Assembly (NCBI RefSeq): GCF_041260155.1
Contig: NC_091930.1
Coordinates: forward strand, 17,062,656 to 17,126,655
From: Ptychodera flava
Lineage: Eukaryota > Hemichordata > Enteropneusta > Ptychoderidae
Direction: 5' to 3'
Length of the DNA stretch: 64,000 nucleotides
Made by a program: the position numbers and the translations under genes. The notes below the pieces were generated by a model. That model saw only the letters and a program-made list of their open reading frames with translations, searched no databases and had not been told where the DNA came from. Shown one piece after another: positions 57,201-64,000 of the stretch (positions are counted from its first letter, which is position 1; each line of letters opens with the position of its first letter).

Positions 57201-57775
57201 TGGATGCTGCAAATGCAAAGGAACGAACGTCAGGTTCACGAGAAAAGCCGAAGAAGAAGAGGAGGAGGAAGAGTCAATTACATGACAACGACGAAGACAA
57301 AGCAGACAGTCGTGGAGAGTCAGCAGTTCGAGACACTGATGGTGATGACGTCATGGCGGGACGTGACAACATCGATGAGAATACAGCTGGAGTGCCACTC
57401 AATGACCACACAGGAGGTACAACGTCCAGCGTAGTAAATGAAACTGACGACAGAGACCAAGAAACTGACATGGCAACTGCAAATGACGGCGTCGCAAGTG
57501 GTAGCCATGGTGACAGGAAACATAAGGTAAGACATAATGAATTCAAGAGCATGATAGATGAGCATCATATTTTATATGTTAGGAACATTAAAGAGATTCT
57601 TTGAATTAGTCCGGACATTACCGCACGATACCTTGTATAAGTCCGGACATTACCGCACGATACCTTGTATATCTGTCCCTATTTTATGAAAAATTATAAT
57701 ATCAGTTTGCAATAATAGAGAATTCTGTTTGTCTTTTTTTTGATGCAGAAATCCAAGAAGAAGAAGAAAAAGTGA
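38576..57775 (+). CDS. gene C: eight-Ig-domain paralogue of gene B, stop in Ig1
   Basis: The predicted join is 38576-38633, 41512-41677, 41792-41940, 42631-42951, 43933-44262, 44683-44860, 45040-45194, 45544-45846, 49285-49605, 51460-51631, 53538-53680, 54143-54448, 54820-54942, 55755-57526 and 57749-57775. It totals 4524 nt with agreeing phases (1507 codons before the stop). Domains correspond to B Ig1-Ig4 and Ig7-Ig10, then membrane and tail. An in-frame TAA at 41517-41519 lies two codons into Ig1. Leaving out both Ig1 exons keeps phase 1-1 and would give 1402 residues. So C is either a null or pseudogene allele, or expresses a receptor without Ig1. All later exons are open and similar to B, which speaks for recent constraint or recent loss. 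Confidence 0.65.
39030..40960 (-). pseudogene. 5'-truncated non-LTR retrotransposon (Jockey/CR1-like RT end) with a nested insertion
   Basis: On the minus strand, 40950 to 40675 reads an RT C-terminal region (HINHVVSKAFKMLGYIKRF, then SHVEYCSPIWSPHQLYLIKK), and 39535 to 39109 continues it (EFRLPTLENRRKFLDTLFLY onward). The two parts join in frame when the insertion at 39529-40671 and one 5-bp repeat are left out. It lies in intron 1 of gene C and is absent from gene B. The outer limits are approximate. Confidence 0.65.
39529..40671. mobile_element. inverted-repeat DNA element nested in the LINE
   Basis: It begins cagggctcgaaattaacttt and ends gctaatttcgagccctg, a terminal inverted repeat. 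TATAC occurs on both sides as a 5-bp target duplication. An inner inverted repeat pairs about 40248-40281 with 40428-40462 (ccaattatcccaaattagtt). No transposase is seen. The CAGGGCTCGAAATTA end recalls hAT-type elements, but a 5-bp duplication is unusual for that group, so the class is left open. Confidence 0.6.
40953..41369. mobile_element. 417-bp palindromic MITE
   Basis: The left arm tacagtggtttgctttgaag is mirrored by the right arm cttcaaagcaaactactgta. The inverted repeat extends about 80 bp inward, with small differences, through aggtgttgccaacactgtca. It borders or cuts the 5' end of the LINE fragment. Confidence 0.65.
41512..41677 (+). CDS. gene C Ig1, first half, with in-frame stop
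   Basis: Same length and phases as B (166 nt; acceptor ttatatcgtag, donor cg|gtgagt), but codon 3 is TAA (41517-41519) where B has CAA. The rest reads Ig-like sequence ([20 protein letters not shown]). No alternative AG nearby restores the frame: the AG at 41515-41516 puts the exon out of frame. Confidence 0.75.
41792..41940 (+). CDS. gene C Ig1, second half
   Basis: Acceptor gttttatttccag, phase 2 in and phase 1 out. It reads [19 protein letters not shown], second Cys in GTYRCLLT, ending QLNVG. One codon shorter than B. Confidence 0.8.
42005..42470. repeat. compound (GTAT)n, (TTA)n, (TAGG)n, (TG)n microsatellite
   Basis: A long tetranucleotide array interrupted by TTA units at 42171-42197 and ending in TAGG and TG runs. 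It is the expanded counterpart of 14001-14160. All ORFs in it are repeat shadows. Confidence 0.95.
42631..42951 (+). CDS. gene C Ig2 (single exon)
   Basis: Acceptor gaatatttcag, phase 1 both ends. Cys in [10 protein letters not shown], Trp in LIWFIDG, second Cys in EDSGIYQCVVT. Closely matches B 14868-15188. Confidence 0.88.
43520..43862. mobile_element. family 1 MITE in the gene C Ig2-Ig3 intron
   Basis: It runs from ttaaggtagtgcacaactca to gaggaattctactttaa, with TTAA at both ends. It is the partner of 15725-16121. Confidence 0.55.
43933..44262 (+). CDS. gene C Ig3 (single exon)
   Basis: Acceptor gttctttcattcag, phase 1 both ends (caa g|gtaagt). Cys in [10 protein letters not shown], Trp in VVIWQKDGE, second Cys in GTYTCTVT. 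It ends in [10 protein letters not shown] like B Ig3 rather than B Ig5. Confidence 0.88.
44396..44500. repeat. (GAT/GAC/GGT)n trinucleotide tract
   Basis: A compound trinucleotide repeat after Ig3 of gene C, the counterpart of 16975-17092. Confidence 0.9.
44683..44860 (+). CDS. gene C Ig4, first half
   Basis: Acceptor ttttgttaccag, phase 1 in and phase 2 out (ag|gtgagt). [18 protein letters not shown], Cys in [10 protein letters not shown], Trp in LKWYRSQ, ending FSDR. It matches B Ig4 (QDNQQSL) rather than B Ig6. Confidence 0.85.
45040..45194 (+). CDS. gene C Ig4, second half (hybrid)
   Basis: Acceptor ttatcaaacttag, phase 2 in and phase 1 out (aca t|gtgagt). It reads [20 protein letters not shown], second Cys in [10 protein letters not shown], ending ELKVIT. 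The start (IIGDQ), the end (VIT) and the intron after it resemble B Ig6b, while the intron before it resembles that of B Ig4. This suggests a recombination joint in or near the exon. Confidence 0.82.
45544..45846 (+). CDS. gene C Ig7-type four-cysteine domain
   Basis: Acceptor ttgatttttcag, phase 1 both ends. Cys in [22 protein letters not shown] and KTCNIGPL; Trp in LQWSKDE. Nearly identical to B 20699-21001. Confidence 0.88.
46768..49132 (-). pseudogene. degenerate Gypsy-like LTR retrotransposon remnant, gene C only
   Basis: On the minus strand, 48560-47710 has pieces of a Ty3/Gypsy integrase region: a zinc-binding HTGHLGQERTLDLL and CERC, a core-like LVCMDFLSLEESKRC to IRDHFTKYAVA, and a later NCTRHDSRGFSPYCLMFGKH. 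They lie in different frames. About 95 bp of direct repeat near 46780-46875 and 48762-48865 (ttagagtaaggcaaa) may be old LTRs. Gene B has the empty site (gcattgtttttttcatattt at ~21676). Gag, protease and RT are missing, so the element is not functional. Confidence 0.6.
49285..49605 (+). CDS. gene C Ig8-type domain (single exon)
   Basis: Acceptor ttaattatcacacaag, phase 1 both ends. Cys in [10 protein letters not shown], Trp in VVWYKDG, second Cys in GFYQCGMV. The basic loop reads IRRRNRSVEG (49545 on). The furin core R-x-x-R-S is kept but is weaker than in B. Confidence 0.87.
49715..49805. repeat. impure (TTGA)n repeat
   Basis: Tandem ttga/ttgg units after the Ig8 donor; counterpart of 22310-22345. 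Confidence 0.85.
51349..51381. repeat. perfect 13-bp-arm hairpin
   Basis: accatggaggtag, seven bases, then ctacctccatggt: an exact palindrome in the Ig8-Ig9 intron of gene C. The function is unknown. Confidence 0.8.
51460..51631 (+). CDS. gene C Ig9-type domain, first half
   Basis: Acceptor cattttgtctcag, phase 1 in and phase 2 out (ag|gtaagt). Cys in [10 protein letters not shown], Trp in LLWYQDD, ending EGYSNR. Two conservative differences from B at most. Confidence 0.87.
52212..52392. repeat. 181-bp inverted repeat (MITE-like)
   Basis: ctgtccactgtcagattttg at the left is mirrored by caaagtctgacagtggacag at the right. The arms are about 60 bp with few mismatches and the loop is about 65 bp. 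It lies in the split intron of gene C Ig9; B lacks it. Confidence 0.65.
52393..53500. other. intron sequence of gene C with a coding-like minus-strand fragment
   Basis: The minus strand from about 52870 to 52725 stays open and reads GSDSDSSDSDVVEEFGSHDA, then a stretch ending GRLGGVGDLK. This looks like a transposon or retroposed coding piece, but no family is recognised. The rest is AT-rich intron. Confidence 0.25.
53538..53680 (+). CDS. gene C Ig9-type domain, second half
   Basis: Acceptor actttgtgatag, phase 2 in and phase 1 out (cga g|gtacgt). FSITGNADRGEYFLKIEP, second Cys in [11 protein letters not shown], ending PVQLTLRG. Confidence 0.85.
54143..54448 (+). CDS. gene C Ig10-type four-cysteine domain
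   Basis: Acceptor ggtcacctgtag, phase 1 both ends (aaa t|gtaagt). Cys in [23 protein letters not shown] and KECTIGPL, plus one unpaired extra Cys in LQTCGN that B lacks. Trp in LVWQHDN. Confidence 0.87.
54820..54942 (+). CDS. gene C membrane-spanning exon
   Basis: Acceptor ctttccttcctaag, phase 1 both ends. After KKNQ comes the helix ALVISLSVIACVALIFVIVV plus IVM, then [13 protein letters not shown]. It is three codons shorter than B in the juxtamembrane part, and two membrane-side Cys remain. Confidence 0.8.
55755..57526 (+). CDS. gene C cytoplasmic tail exon
   Basis: Acceptor ttttttgtctgcag, phase 1 in; donor cataag|gtaaga, phase 0 out; 590 codons, 206 fewer than B. Most of the missing part is the Arg-Tyr-Ser-Asp array: GEYDDGSH is followed directly by GKSKRDYDVD. 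The tyrosine motif is DEYANV (56513-56530), which no longer fits the ITIM -2 position. Poly-K/poly-S blocks are kept. The exon is fully open. Confidence 0.82.
57527..57604 (+). CDS. gene C read-through alternative C-terminus
   Basis: Past the donor the frame reads VRHNEFKSMIDEHHILYVRN, five more codons, then TGA. It resembles the gene B read-through. No AATAAA is seen in this 222-bp intron. Confidence 0.3.
   Translation, partial: VRHNEFKSMIDEHHILYVRNIKEIL
57608..57671. repeat. 32-bp tandem duplication
   Basis: agtccggacattaccgcacg plus ataccttgtata occurs twice in exact succession in the last intron of gene C. B has no second copy. Confidence 0.9.
57749..57775 (+). CDS. gene C last coding exon, shortened
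   Basis: Acceptor ttttttgatgcag, phase 0. It reads KSKKKKKK then TGA. Compared with B, a substitution or indel after the Lys run creates the stop, and a one-base length difference puts the old acidic end ([13 protein letters not shown] in B) out of frame. AATAAA at 57868-57873 follows. Confidence 0.7.
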   Translation, partial: KSKKKKKK

Positions 57776-60700
57776 AAAAAAGGATTTGGATGACGCACCC
57801 GAAGAAAGCAACATCGATCAATGGTACGAACAAGAAATAGATGAAAGCCAAACAATTTCATAAAAACAATAAAACCTTTAATCTCGAATATCCTACCACC
57901 AGCGTGCTTATTTGAATGTCTAAACCATGAAGCGCTATTCGTCGTTAAAGACAGACTTGTTAATTGCCGGAAAGGTTGCTTTACAAGTACAGTACAAGTA
58001 TTTGAAAATAGATTGAATGGAAACATCAACCCTTCAAATTTAATATTGCTGACGAGTTACCTACTTGACAAAACCGATCAGAGCTGACATTAGAGGCCCA
58101 ATAAGGCCTGTAGTCAGAGAGAACCTGTAAGTATATACCTGTAGTCAGAAGAGAACCTGTAAGAACCTGTTTACAGCTCCAGCATTATGGCACTTACGCA
58201 GTTAACTAACATCTTAAGAGTACATAATGGACAGATATTTTGCTGTTGAAATGTCGTAGCGTTAGAAACTAGTGTAGTATATTGTAATTTAATTTATCTT
58301 TCCAAAGACCAGAGTGCAAAAATATAAAGTGGTCGTTTAGCAGTAGGAAATACAGTCGTTAGAAGAAGAAAGACTGTCATTCTGTACCGACAATTCGAAT
58401 GTAATATCAAAAACCACCGATTTTTTTTCAGATTGTACATGTGTGTTTGTGCTTTTTATTGTAAGTCGGGAGCTTTGTTGTGCCTAGAGAAAATATGATT
58501 TGAATTGAATTACTATATGAATTACTATTTACAATTGCTCCTTGAAACGCTAGAAATTCATTATTTTTCAAATTTATAACGAATTCAATTTGCTGTAAAC
58601 TGCCCGGTTGGCTATGGGTGGTCATATTCATAGAAACATGTATTTATGTCACATCCGTGTAACTCAATATATAAATGTTTGAAATGGCAACATCTATTAC
58701 TTATCAACCATATTCGTATTTACCTGGTCGTGTGTGAAATCTTAACTGTTTTGTAACTCTGTGTGAATTTATATTTTTACATGATACAATTCTGGTGTTT
58801 TTTTATCATTGTCTTTTTTGACAATAATATTTTTACCAAAGTTACTGTATTCAATTTCGGTTTCTGTATAATATCATAGTAAATACAATATATCATAGGT
58901 CATTATAAAACCAGGACCCTACATTCCATAAATATATTGTAAGAATTGACTAGTCTCACATTTTCAAAGAAAACGGATACTACAATAGCTCTCACAATTG
59001 CTGTTAATTTTTTTCACACGGAAAAAATAAGAAACCCACAAACCCTAGGAAGTTATAATTTTTATACGTAATGAAAGAATTATATGAACTCGCCGGCATT
59101 AATTCAAATGTGAATCATATTTATAATAAAAAAGCTTGATTTAACAACTCACTACGCAGAATGTGTAGATCATGCTGTTTTCTTTTATCAGCGTGTTCAA
59201 GTTGTCGCATTAAATACATAATGTACTCTAAGGACGCAATAACCAGTTCCAGATCTTTTTACTTCATACCTCTACAGAGTGCTGTGTTTTTAATTTGAGA
59301 GACTTGACAGCGGGACAGGAACAAGGTGACATTTTCAGATGTTAAATCACGTGTTTACAATCTGTTGAGTGAGACATTGCCAAGAGGTATGATTGCTGGG
59401 CTTAGGAGCTGTTATTATTTCCAAAGCAAGTTTCTCGTACAATCTTGGTACTCGTTTTAAATAATCTGTTCAAATACACAATTGCAACAAATGATACAGG
59501 TCATGTGATTTACATATGCATCATAGAGAGACGACGTCCACTAAGCAATACTTCATTTCACCGTTTCTTTCTATCAGCTTCGTCAGTTCAGACGGATACA
59601 AGATGGCGATATTTTAAAACGAGGCTACCTGCCTGTCCTCTGCTGACCTTGAGGGCGCCACTCACCTTTGTAATGGAGATGAGGCCTGAGAGTACGTCTG
59701 TTTCGAACTTTGCCCGCCAAGAGGGTTGCTGAGGGCAGAGACCTCCTCTCGAAACACAACCTTTGGCGTAATGGGCCATAAATTGTTCGATGGACACTGC
59801 CATCGCACGGCCAGAAATGGCAATCATTCATGTAACTCGTTCCTACTACTGTTTACACTTCAAAATGTCAACGCCTTCAAGTGGCCCCGGGGAACATATA
59901 TAGTGGCGTTCTTTCCCCACCAATAATTTGACCAACAGTCAAAGAACGAGTGCAGTAAACTCGACAAATATAACTGTCGGTGGCATCAAGATTTCAAGAA
60001 TCTGATTTTAAAACAGTCTATGGCCAAGGTCAAAGCTGCATTCGATCCAACAGTGTATCACCCTGTAAAGATCACATACTACATGTGTGTTGTATCAATA
60101 ACAAAGTTGAACGCAAAATTATAAGTTTTATTCTGGTTACTTTATAACATTTGCTGTTCTTGATTCACTAGATTCAAGCTAAGGTCAATTTGCTTCAAAT
60201 ATTATCTTGAATTGTCAAAGCAGGTGTTGGTAAGGACGTTTATGGCCCCGGCCTTACCAAACCGTACGTACGGACAGCACAATGGACTGTTTCATTCATA
60301 TACACATCGAGGTAGATTATGTAATCTCAGTGTATTTCCAGATGGGCGATTTAGGGTCTTTTGAGTCAATTGGATGTATGTAGTTTCAATCGGCTGATTT
60401 TATTAGTAGGTCCTGCCCTCATCTTTATATTTCTTCTGGTTCAATTACGTAAGGATTGACTGAGGGGAGATAACCGATAACTAATTAAGGTGTCAATGAA
60501 TTTGAATTATTTGTATTATGGAATACTTATGAATTTCACAACCGTCATTGCCCGTTCATCTTTTGTTGTCTTTTCAAATGTTAACAGAAAACCGTGGCTC
60601 TTTGCGTGACCTATGAGGTGTTTAGCGATAGTCTGTTAATGGTCTTTAGTTGTCCTAATTGTTTGTAACGAACGCGCTACTTAAACGACAACTAAAAAAA

Positions 60701-61099
60701 TTGATCTCCAAATGCAGAGAGAAAATGGCACTACAACTAACGCTTTAAACTGAATTGACTTAAATATTTGTGTCTTGCCTGTAAAATTTAGCTCTCTAAA
60801 AATTACTAAAATCAAAAAAGCGCAGGCCTAAATAAGTCAATGTTCAATCGCATACTGGTGGCATAAAATTTTATCGCGAAAATTGCATGACACATTTCCG
60901 GACAAAAACGAAAGAATGGACACTGCAAGAAACTGTGGGGAGTATATAACGGCGTACAGTACTTTCGCTTGTTTGTGACGTCACGTACAGTAACCTTCGC
61001 TCGAGCACAGCCAAGGAAAGACGTACGCACACCCAGCACATGCGCAGTACCTGGTAGGTCATCCTAGCAACTGAGCAAAACACACAACCAGCGCACACA
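57776..61099. other. 3' flank of gene C and C-D intergenic sequence
   Basis: 57776-59440 matches the flank of gene B (30394-31840). Beyond that the block departs from the A-B and B-C intergenic copies. A short direct duplication (ctgtagtcag, agagaacctgtaag) lies at 58109-58167. No coding exon is recognised, and ORFs near 59450-59930 have no visible family. Confidence 0.45.
60943..60949 (+). promoter_or_regulatory. candidate TATA box for gene D
   Basis: TATATAA in the context ggggagtatataacggcgta, upstream of a CpG-richer stretch and of the candidate first exon ending at 61265. Confidence 0.3.
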
Positions 61100-61265
61100 T
61101 ACTCCCAGCACGATAACCGCGGGAGAAAACAGCTTGAGAAGCAACGACAATGATATGGTGTCGGTCGTCAATTTCGGCAGTTTATAACGATTCCGACGGA
61201 GCGAAACTCACGTAAAAGCGCTGGTTAAAAATTGATTGGCTTCAAGAGAAACGACGGCAACTCAG
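61100..61265 (+). promoter_or_regulatory. candidate 5' non-coding exon of gene D
   Basis: A CpG-containing stretch that ends in a strong donor (actcag|gtgagt). It would splice to the acceptor in front of the signal-peptide exon at 63052. The start is arbitrary. Confidence 0.3.
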
Positions 61266-63051
61266 GTGAGTGACTGTCTTCACTGCTATCGGATATTGGA
61301 GATTTGGTCTTCCGTTGAATGAACTTGATCAAATATTCCTTTCATAATATGAATAATATGCTGTGTTTGTTTTATGTTGCCTGACCAAAGGACTGCCCTG
61401 GGACATATATACTTGTACTGTAGTTTGAATAATGCTTTTCAGAAAGCAGTACACCATAAGAATACAAGCATGCAAATTCGGTAATATGTATTTGTTCGCC
61501 ATGTCGAACCACTACATGTTGCGTTAGACGGCACCGTACGTGTCGCATGTTACCGAATTCGTTGATCGAGGAAAGACGCGTCGTTTAATTTGTCGCACTG
61601 TTAACCGAATGCAGAATCGGTCGGCCATTGCCCCTGCATGTAGGACAACATAAAAACCGGTTTATATGCATGGCGTCTTCTTTTGTATGGAACCAATGCA
61701 CAGCCACGCTGAGATTGGCCCTGCAATCGATTTAAGTGCCTGGTCAAGACAAATGACAGAGATTTTGCCCGGACAATTCTCTGTACCACCCTGCGCACAG
61801 ACCCAGACCCCGACTGTGTGTCTTGATAACCGATGGGCAGTAATCAATGAAGTCAGGCTAAAGTTTCGATGTCTAAGAGGGCTTCTCCAAATGAAGTCAA
61901 TTCGCCATTTTTCTCTTTTTACGACTGTTGTTAAGATCAGCCGTCGGCGTTGCGTATTCACAAAGCAAACCCTTTGTGCCATTTAAATCACTTTCAAAAG
62001 GCCAGGATTGCTTAGCGGTAACAAGACACACGGGGGTCACACAGCGACTCTTGATGTGTGAAGGGTTGGACCATGCTTGAGTTTGCTGTGGATATGCCAT
62101 CTCAAGTACTGGCACAGTCCCTCCTCCAACTCTAATGGTATTCGCAAAATTGAAAAGCGTGGCTGTAGTTATTTGCCTGTTTATATTTGCTTTCCATTGA
62201 TGCGGGAGAATGCGAAGCCATGGAAATACGAACACAGTGAAGCGTATGCCAAAACACGCCAACGTGATCAAAAACTGTGGAGCTTGCGGAGAGGGCTCCA
62301 TGCCAAAACATATTTAGAGACATCGGGGCTAAAACTGGAAAGCGGAGTACGTTTTTAATTTGACACTTCTGCCTACATGACTGAACACTGGCAATAAGTT
62401 GAAATCACAAACGGATATTACAGAGCTGGTAAAGATCACAAAAAAAGCGCCACTGAAATTTGCACATGTTGTGTGCGAAGTTTTGTGTTTCGTTTGCTTT
62501 TTTAGATCGCTGTAATTCAAAACTCGGACAACAGCGGTGTAAGTATATGTAGGGGGGTTGGCGTGTTTGTTCACCGTTTCTTTTCGAAGACGGCCCACTC
62601 TGTGTGTCTGAGACGAGACACCTGGTGAGGTTGCCTAGCTCTTTACTTGCGGGCAGAATTTTCGCTTTGATCATGGCGATAGTACTCAGAATCCGAAGCC
62701 ATACATAGTACAACCCTCTGCCTACGCTCTGATGCGACAATAGCGTCCATTGACAACACAATGCCGAGGTCATTACGTTAGCCGCAGTCCCGTGATTAAG
62801 GAGGGTCAATCCGTTAACAAAGGTTTTCTGAAGGAAGCAAACAGAACCAGTGAAGTCAAAAGTGATGTCAATTCATATTTAAGGTCATCGCTAAGGAAAC
62901 TGTGCTTGTTGAAGTTAATGTAGTTAGCGATGTTAAGTGACACAAGCAGATTGTCTTGAAGCTACAAACAGACGAGAGATTCAATCGTCCATTGTCGGTC
63001 ACCCTTTTAAATCCCCGTCGTAATTCTTCTTGTTGACCTCTTGTTTGACAG
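61266..63051. other. probable first intron of gene D
   Basis: ORFs of up to 134 codons occur on both strands but overlap one another and show no family or composition bias. I see no feature here that I can support. Confidence 0.3.
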
Positions 63052-63115
63052 GTTGACACCATGTCAAAGGTCACGCTATACACCGTGCTCTCCGTTGCTG
63101 CGGTGATGGTTACAG
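63052..63115 (+). CDS. gene D first coding exon: signal peptide
   Basis: Acceptor tgacctcttgtttgacag, then gttgacacc and ATG at 63061. It reads MSKVTLYTVLSVAAVMVTG, a signal peptide, with donor aca g|gtaagc in phase 1, the same phase and Thr-Gly ending as in genes B and C. The coding part is 63061-63115. The following exons lie outside the window. A further Ig receptor is the natural expectation but cannot be shown here. Confidence 0.6.
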
Positions 63116-64000
63116 GTAAGCCAAGATATTTGCTCTTTTGGTGTTGGTGATTCAAGGCAGTGGTGGTAGACTGATTTTGACGGCAGAGACAAAAACGGGT
63201 GTGAATATGATATTGTAAATATTCATTGATCTCACGTGCGTGTCTATAGAGTGGCTTTCCGCGAGGAGATGCCAGGGGAATTCACTCGTTTTTGTCAGCG
63301 ATTTTTACTTTGAAAAATCTGCTTTCACGGTTACAATAGCATTGCTAATCTTTATGATAACTGTTACCCGTTGTCGCGTCGCGTTTATCAACTGGGAGTG
63401 ACGACAGCGCGTTCGTCATGGCGATGAAAAGGCGCGGTCATTTGTGGTCAGGGAAACACAACATGTTCGATACTCCATTTGTCAAGTCTGTGTAATGGAC
63501 CATAGTTCACAAATTTATAAGTCTCCACTTCAGTACGACACACAGCATTGAAAATAGAAAGTGGAATTTATGCACGGTTACAAAGTCGTTCGTAAACACC
63601 GTTAACGACTTGACTCACACAGTGTAATTTTAGTTGGAGAGATCATAGCAATTATATCGGATCAAGTGATGGTAACAGACGCTTTCAGTCACCATGACAA
63701 CCCACAGATATATAGCATATTGGTAGTCTTTACGTTCTTGTAAAAGCCTACATGACACAACGCTATTAATTAGAAATATTTCTCGCCAATGGACCATGTC
63801 GATATCATGATAGCTTTAGTACAATCTCTATATATCATGAGTACTCGGTTACATTTACTCACCTAGCTTTAGTATTTTGCAATTACTGTGTTTATGCTGT
63901 GGAAATATTAATTGCCTTCCAATATGACAATTTTTATTATTTGTCGCTGACCTTGTTATTTTTCAAACAATTGTCATAAATGATGAGGCCGTTGAGCTGA
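63116..64000. other. intron of gene D, unfinished
   Basis: AT-rich sequence without a recognisable exon up to the window end. Confidence 0.4.

Noticed and set aside
61666..62360. ORFs of 93-134 codons on both strands as possible small genes
   Set aside because: They overlap one another, show no domain, no splice logic and no composition bias, and lie in a probable intron.

Overview
This is a eukaryotic window: GT-AG introns of mixed phase, short coding exons in a sea of introns, AATAAA signals, microsatellites, MITEs, tRNA-derived SINE-like repeats, LINE, Penelope-like and Gypsy-like remnants. The repeat style and the many tandem immunoglobulin (Ig) domain exons suggest a marine invertebrate, probably a non-vertebrate deuterostome such as a hemichordate or cephalochordate. 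The sequence alone does not fix the species. All recognised genes lie on the + strand.

Layout. 1-1190 is a ~225-bp satellite. 2086-4367 is the 3' end of receptor gene A (membrane exon, large charged cytoplasmic exon, and one of two possible last exons). 4915-11356 is intergenic sequence that recurs downstream of gene B. 11395-30393 is gene B, complete in 18 coding exons: signal peptide, ten Ig domains, one membrane helix, and a ~820-residue RS/KE/poly-K-poly-S cytoplasmic tail (1953 aa predicted). 31855-38538 is the second copy of the intergenic block. 38576-57775 is gene C, a paralogue with eight Ig domains and a shorter tail (1507 aa frame). Gene C has an in-frame TAA two codons into its first Ig exon, although every later exon is open. 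57776-61100 is the 3' flank of C. 61100-63115 carries a TATA motif, a candidate 5' UTR donor and a new signal-peptide exon: the start of gene D, whose remainder lies outside the window.

Genes B and C, each with the preceding intergenic block, form a tandem duplication with a period of about 27 kb. Many mobile-element insertions are present in one copy and missing from the other, so the two genes act as empty-site controls for each other.

The unusual biology is the receptor design. Classical secretory-pathway Ig ectodomains are spliced in frame to tails that resemble nuclear RS-domain, NKAP or Nopp140-like proteins. The tails of A and B each hold one ITIM-type tyrosine motif, and domain 8 carries a furin-like basic site. 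Four Ig domains (three in C) are split by a phase-2 intron at the same arginine codon, and the domains repeat in an 'intact - split - four-cysteine' triplet. I read these genes as a small tandem family of putative signalling or recognition receptors. Exon boundaries are my own manual predictions and no transcript evidence was available.
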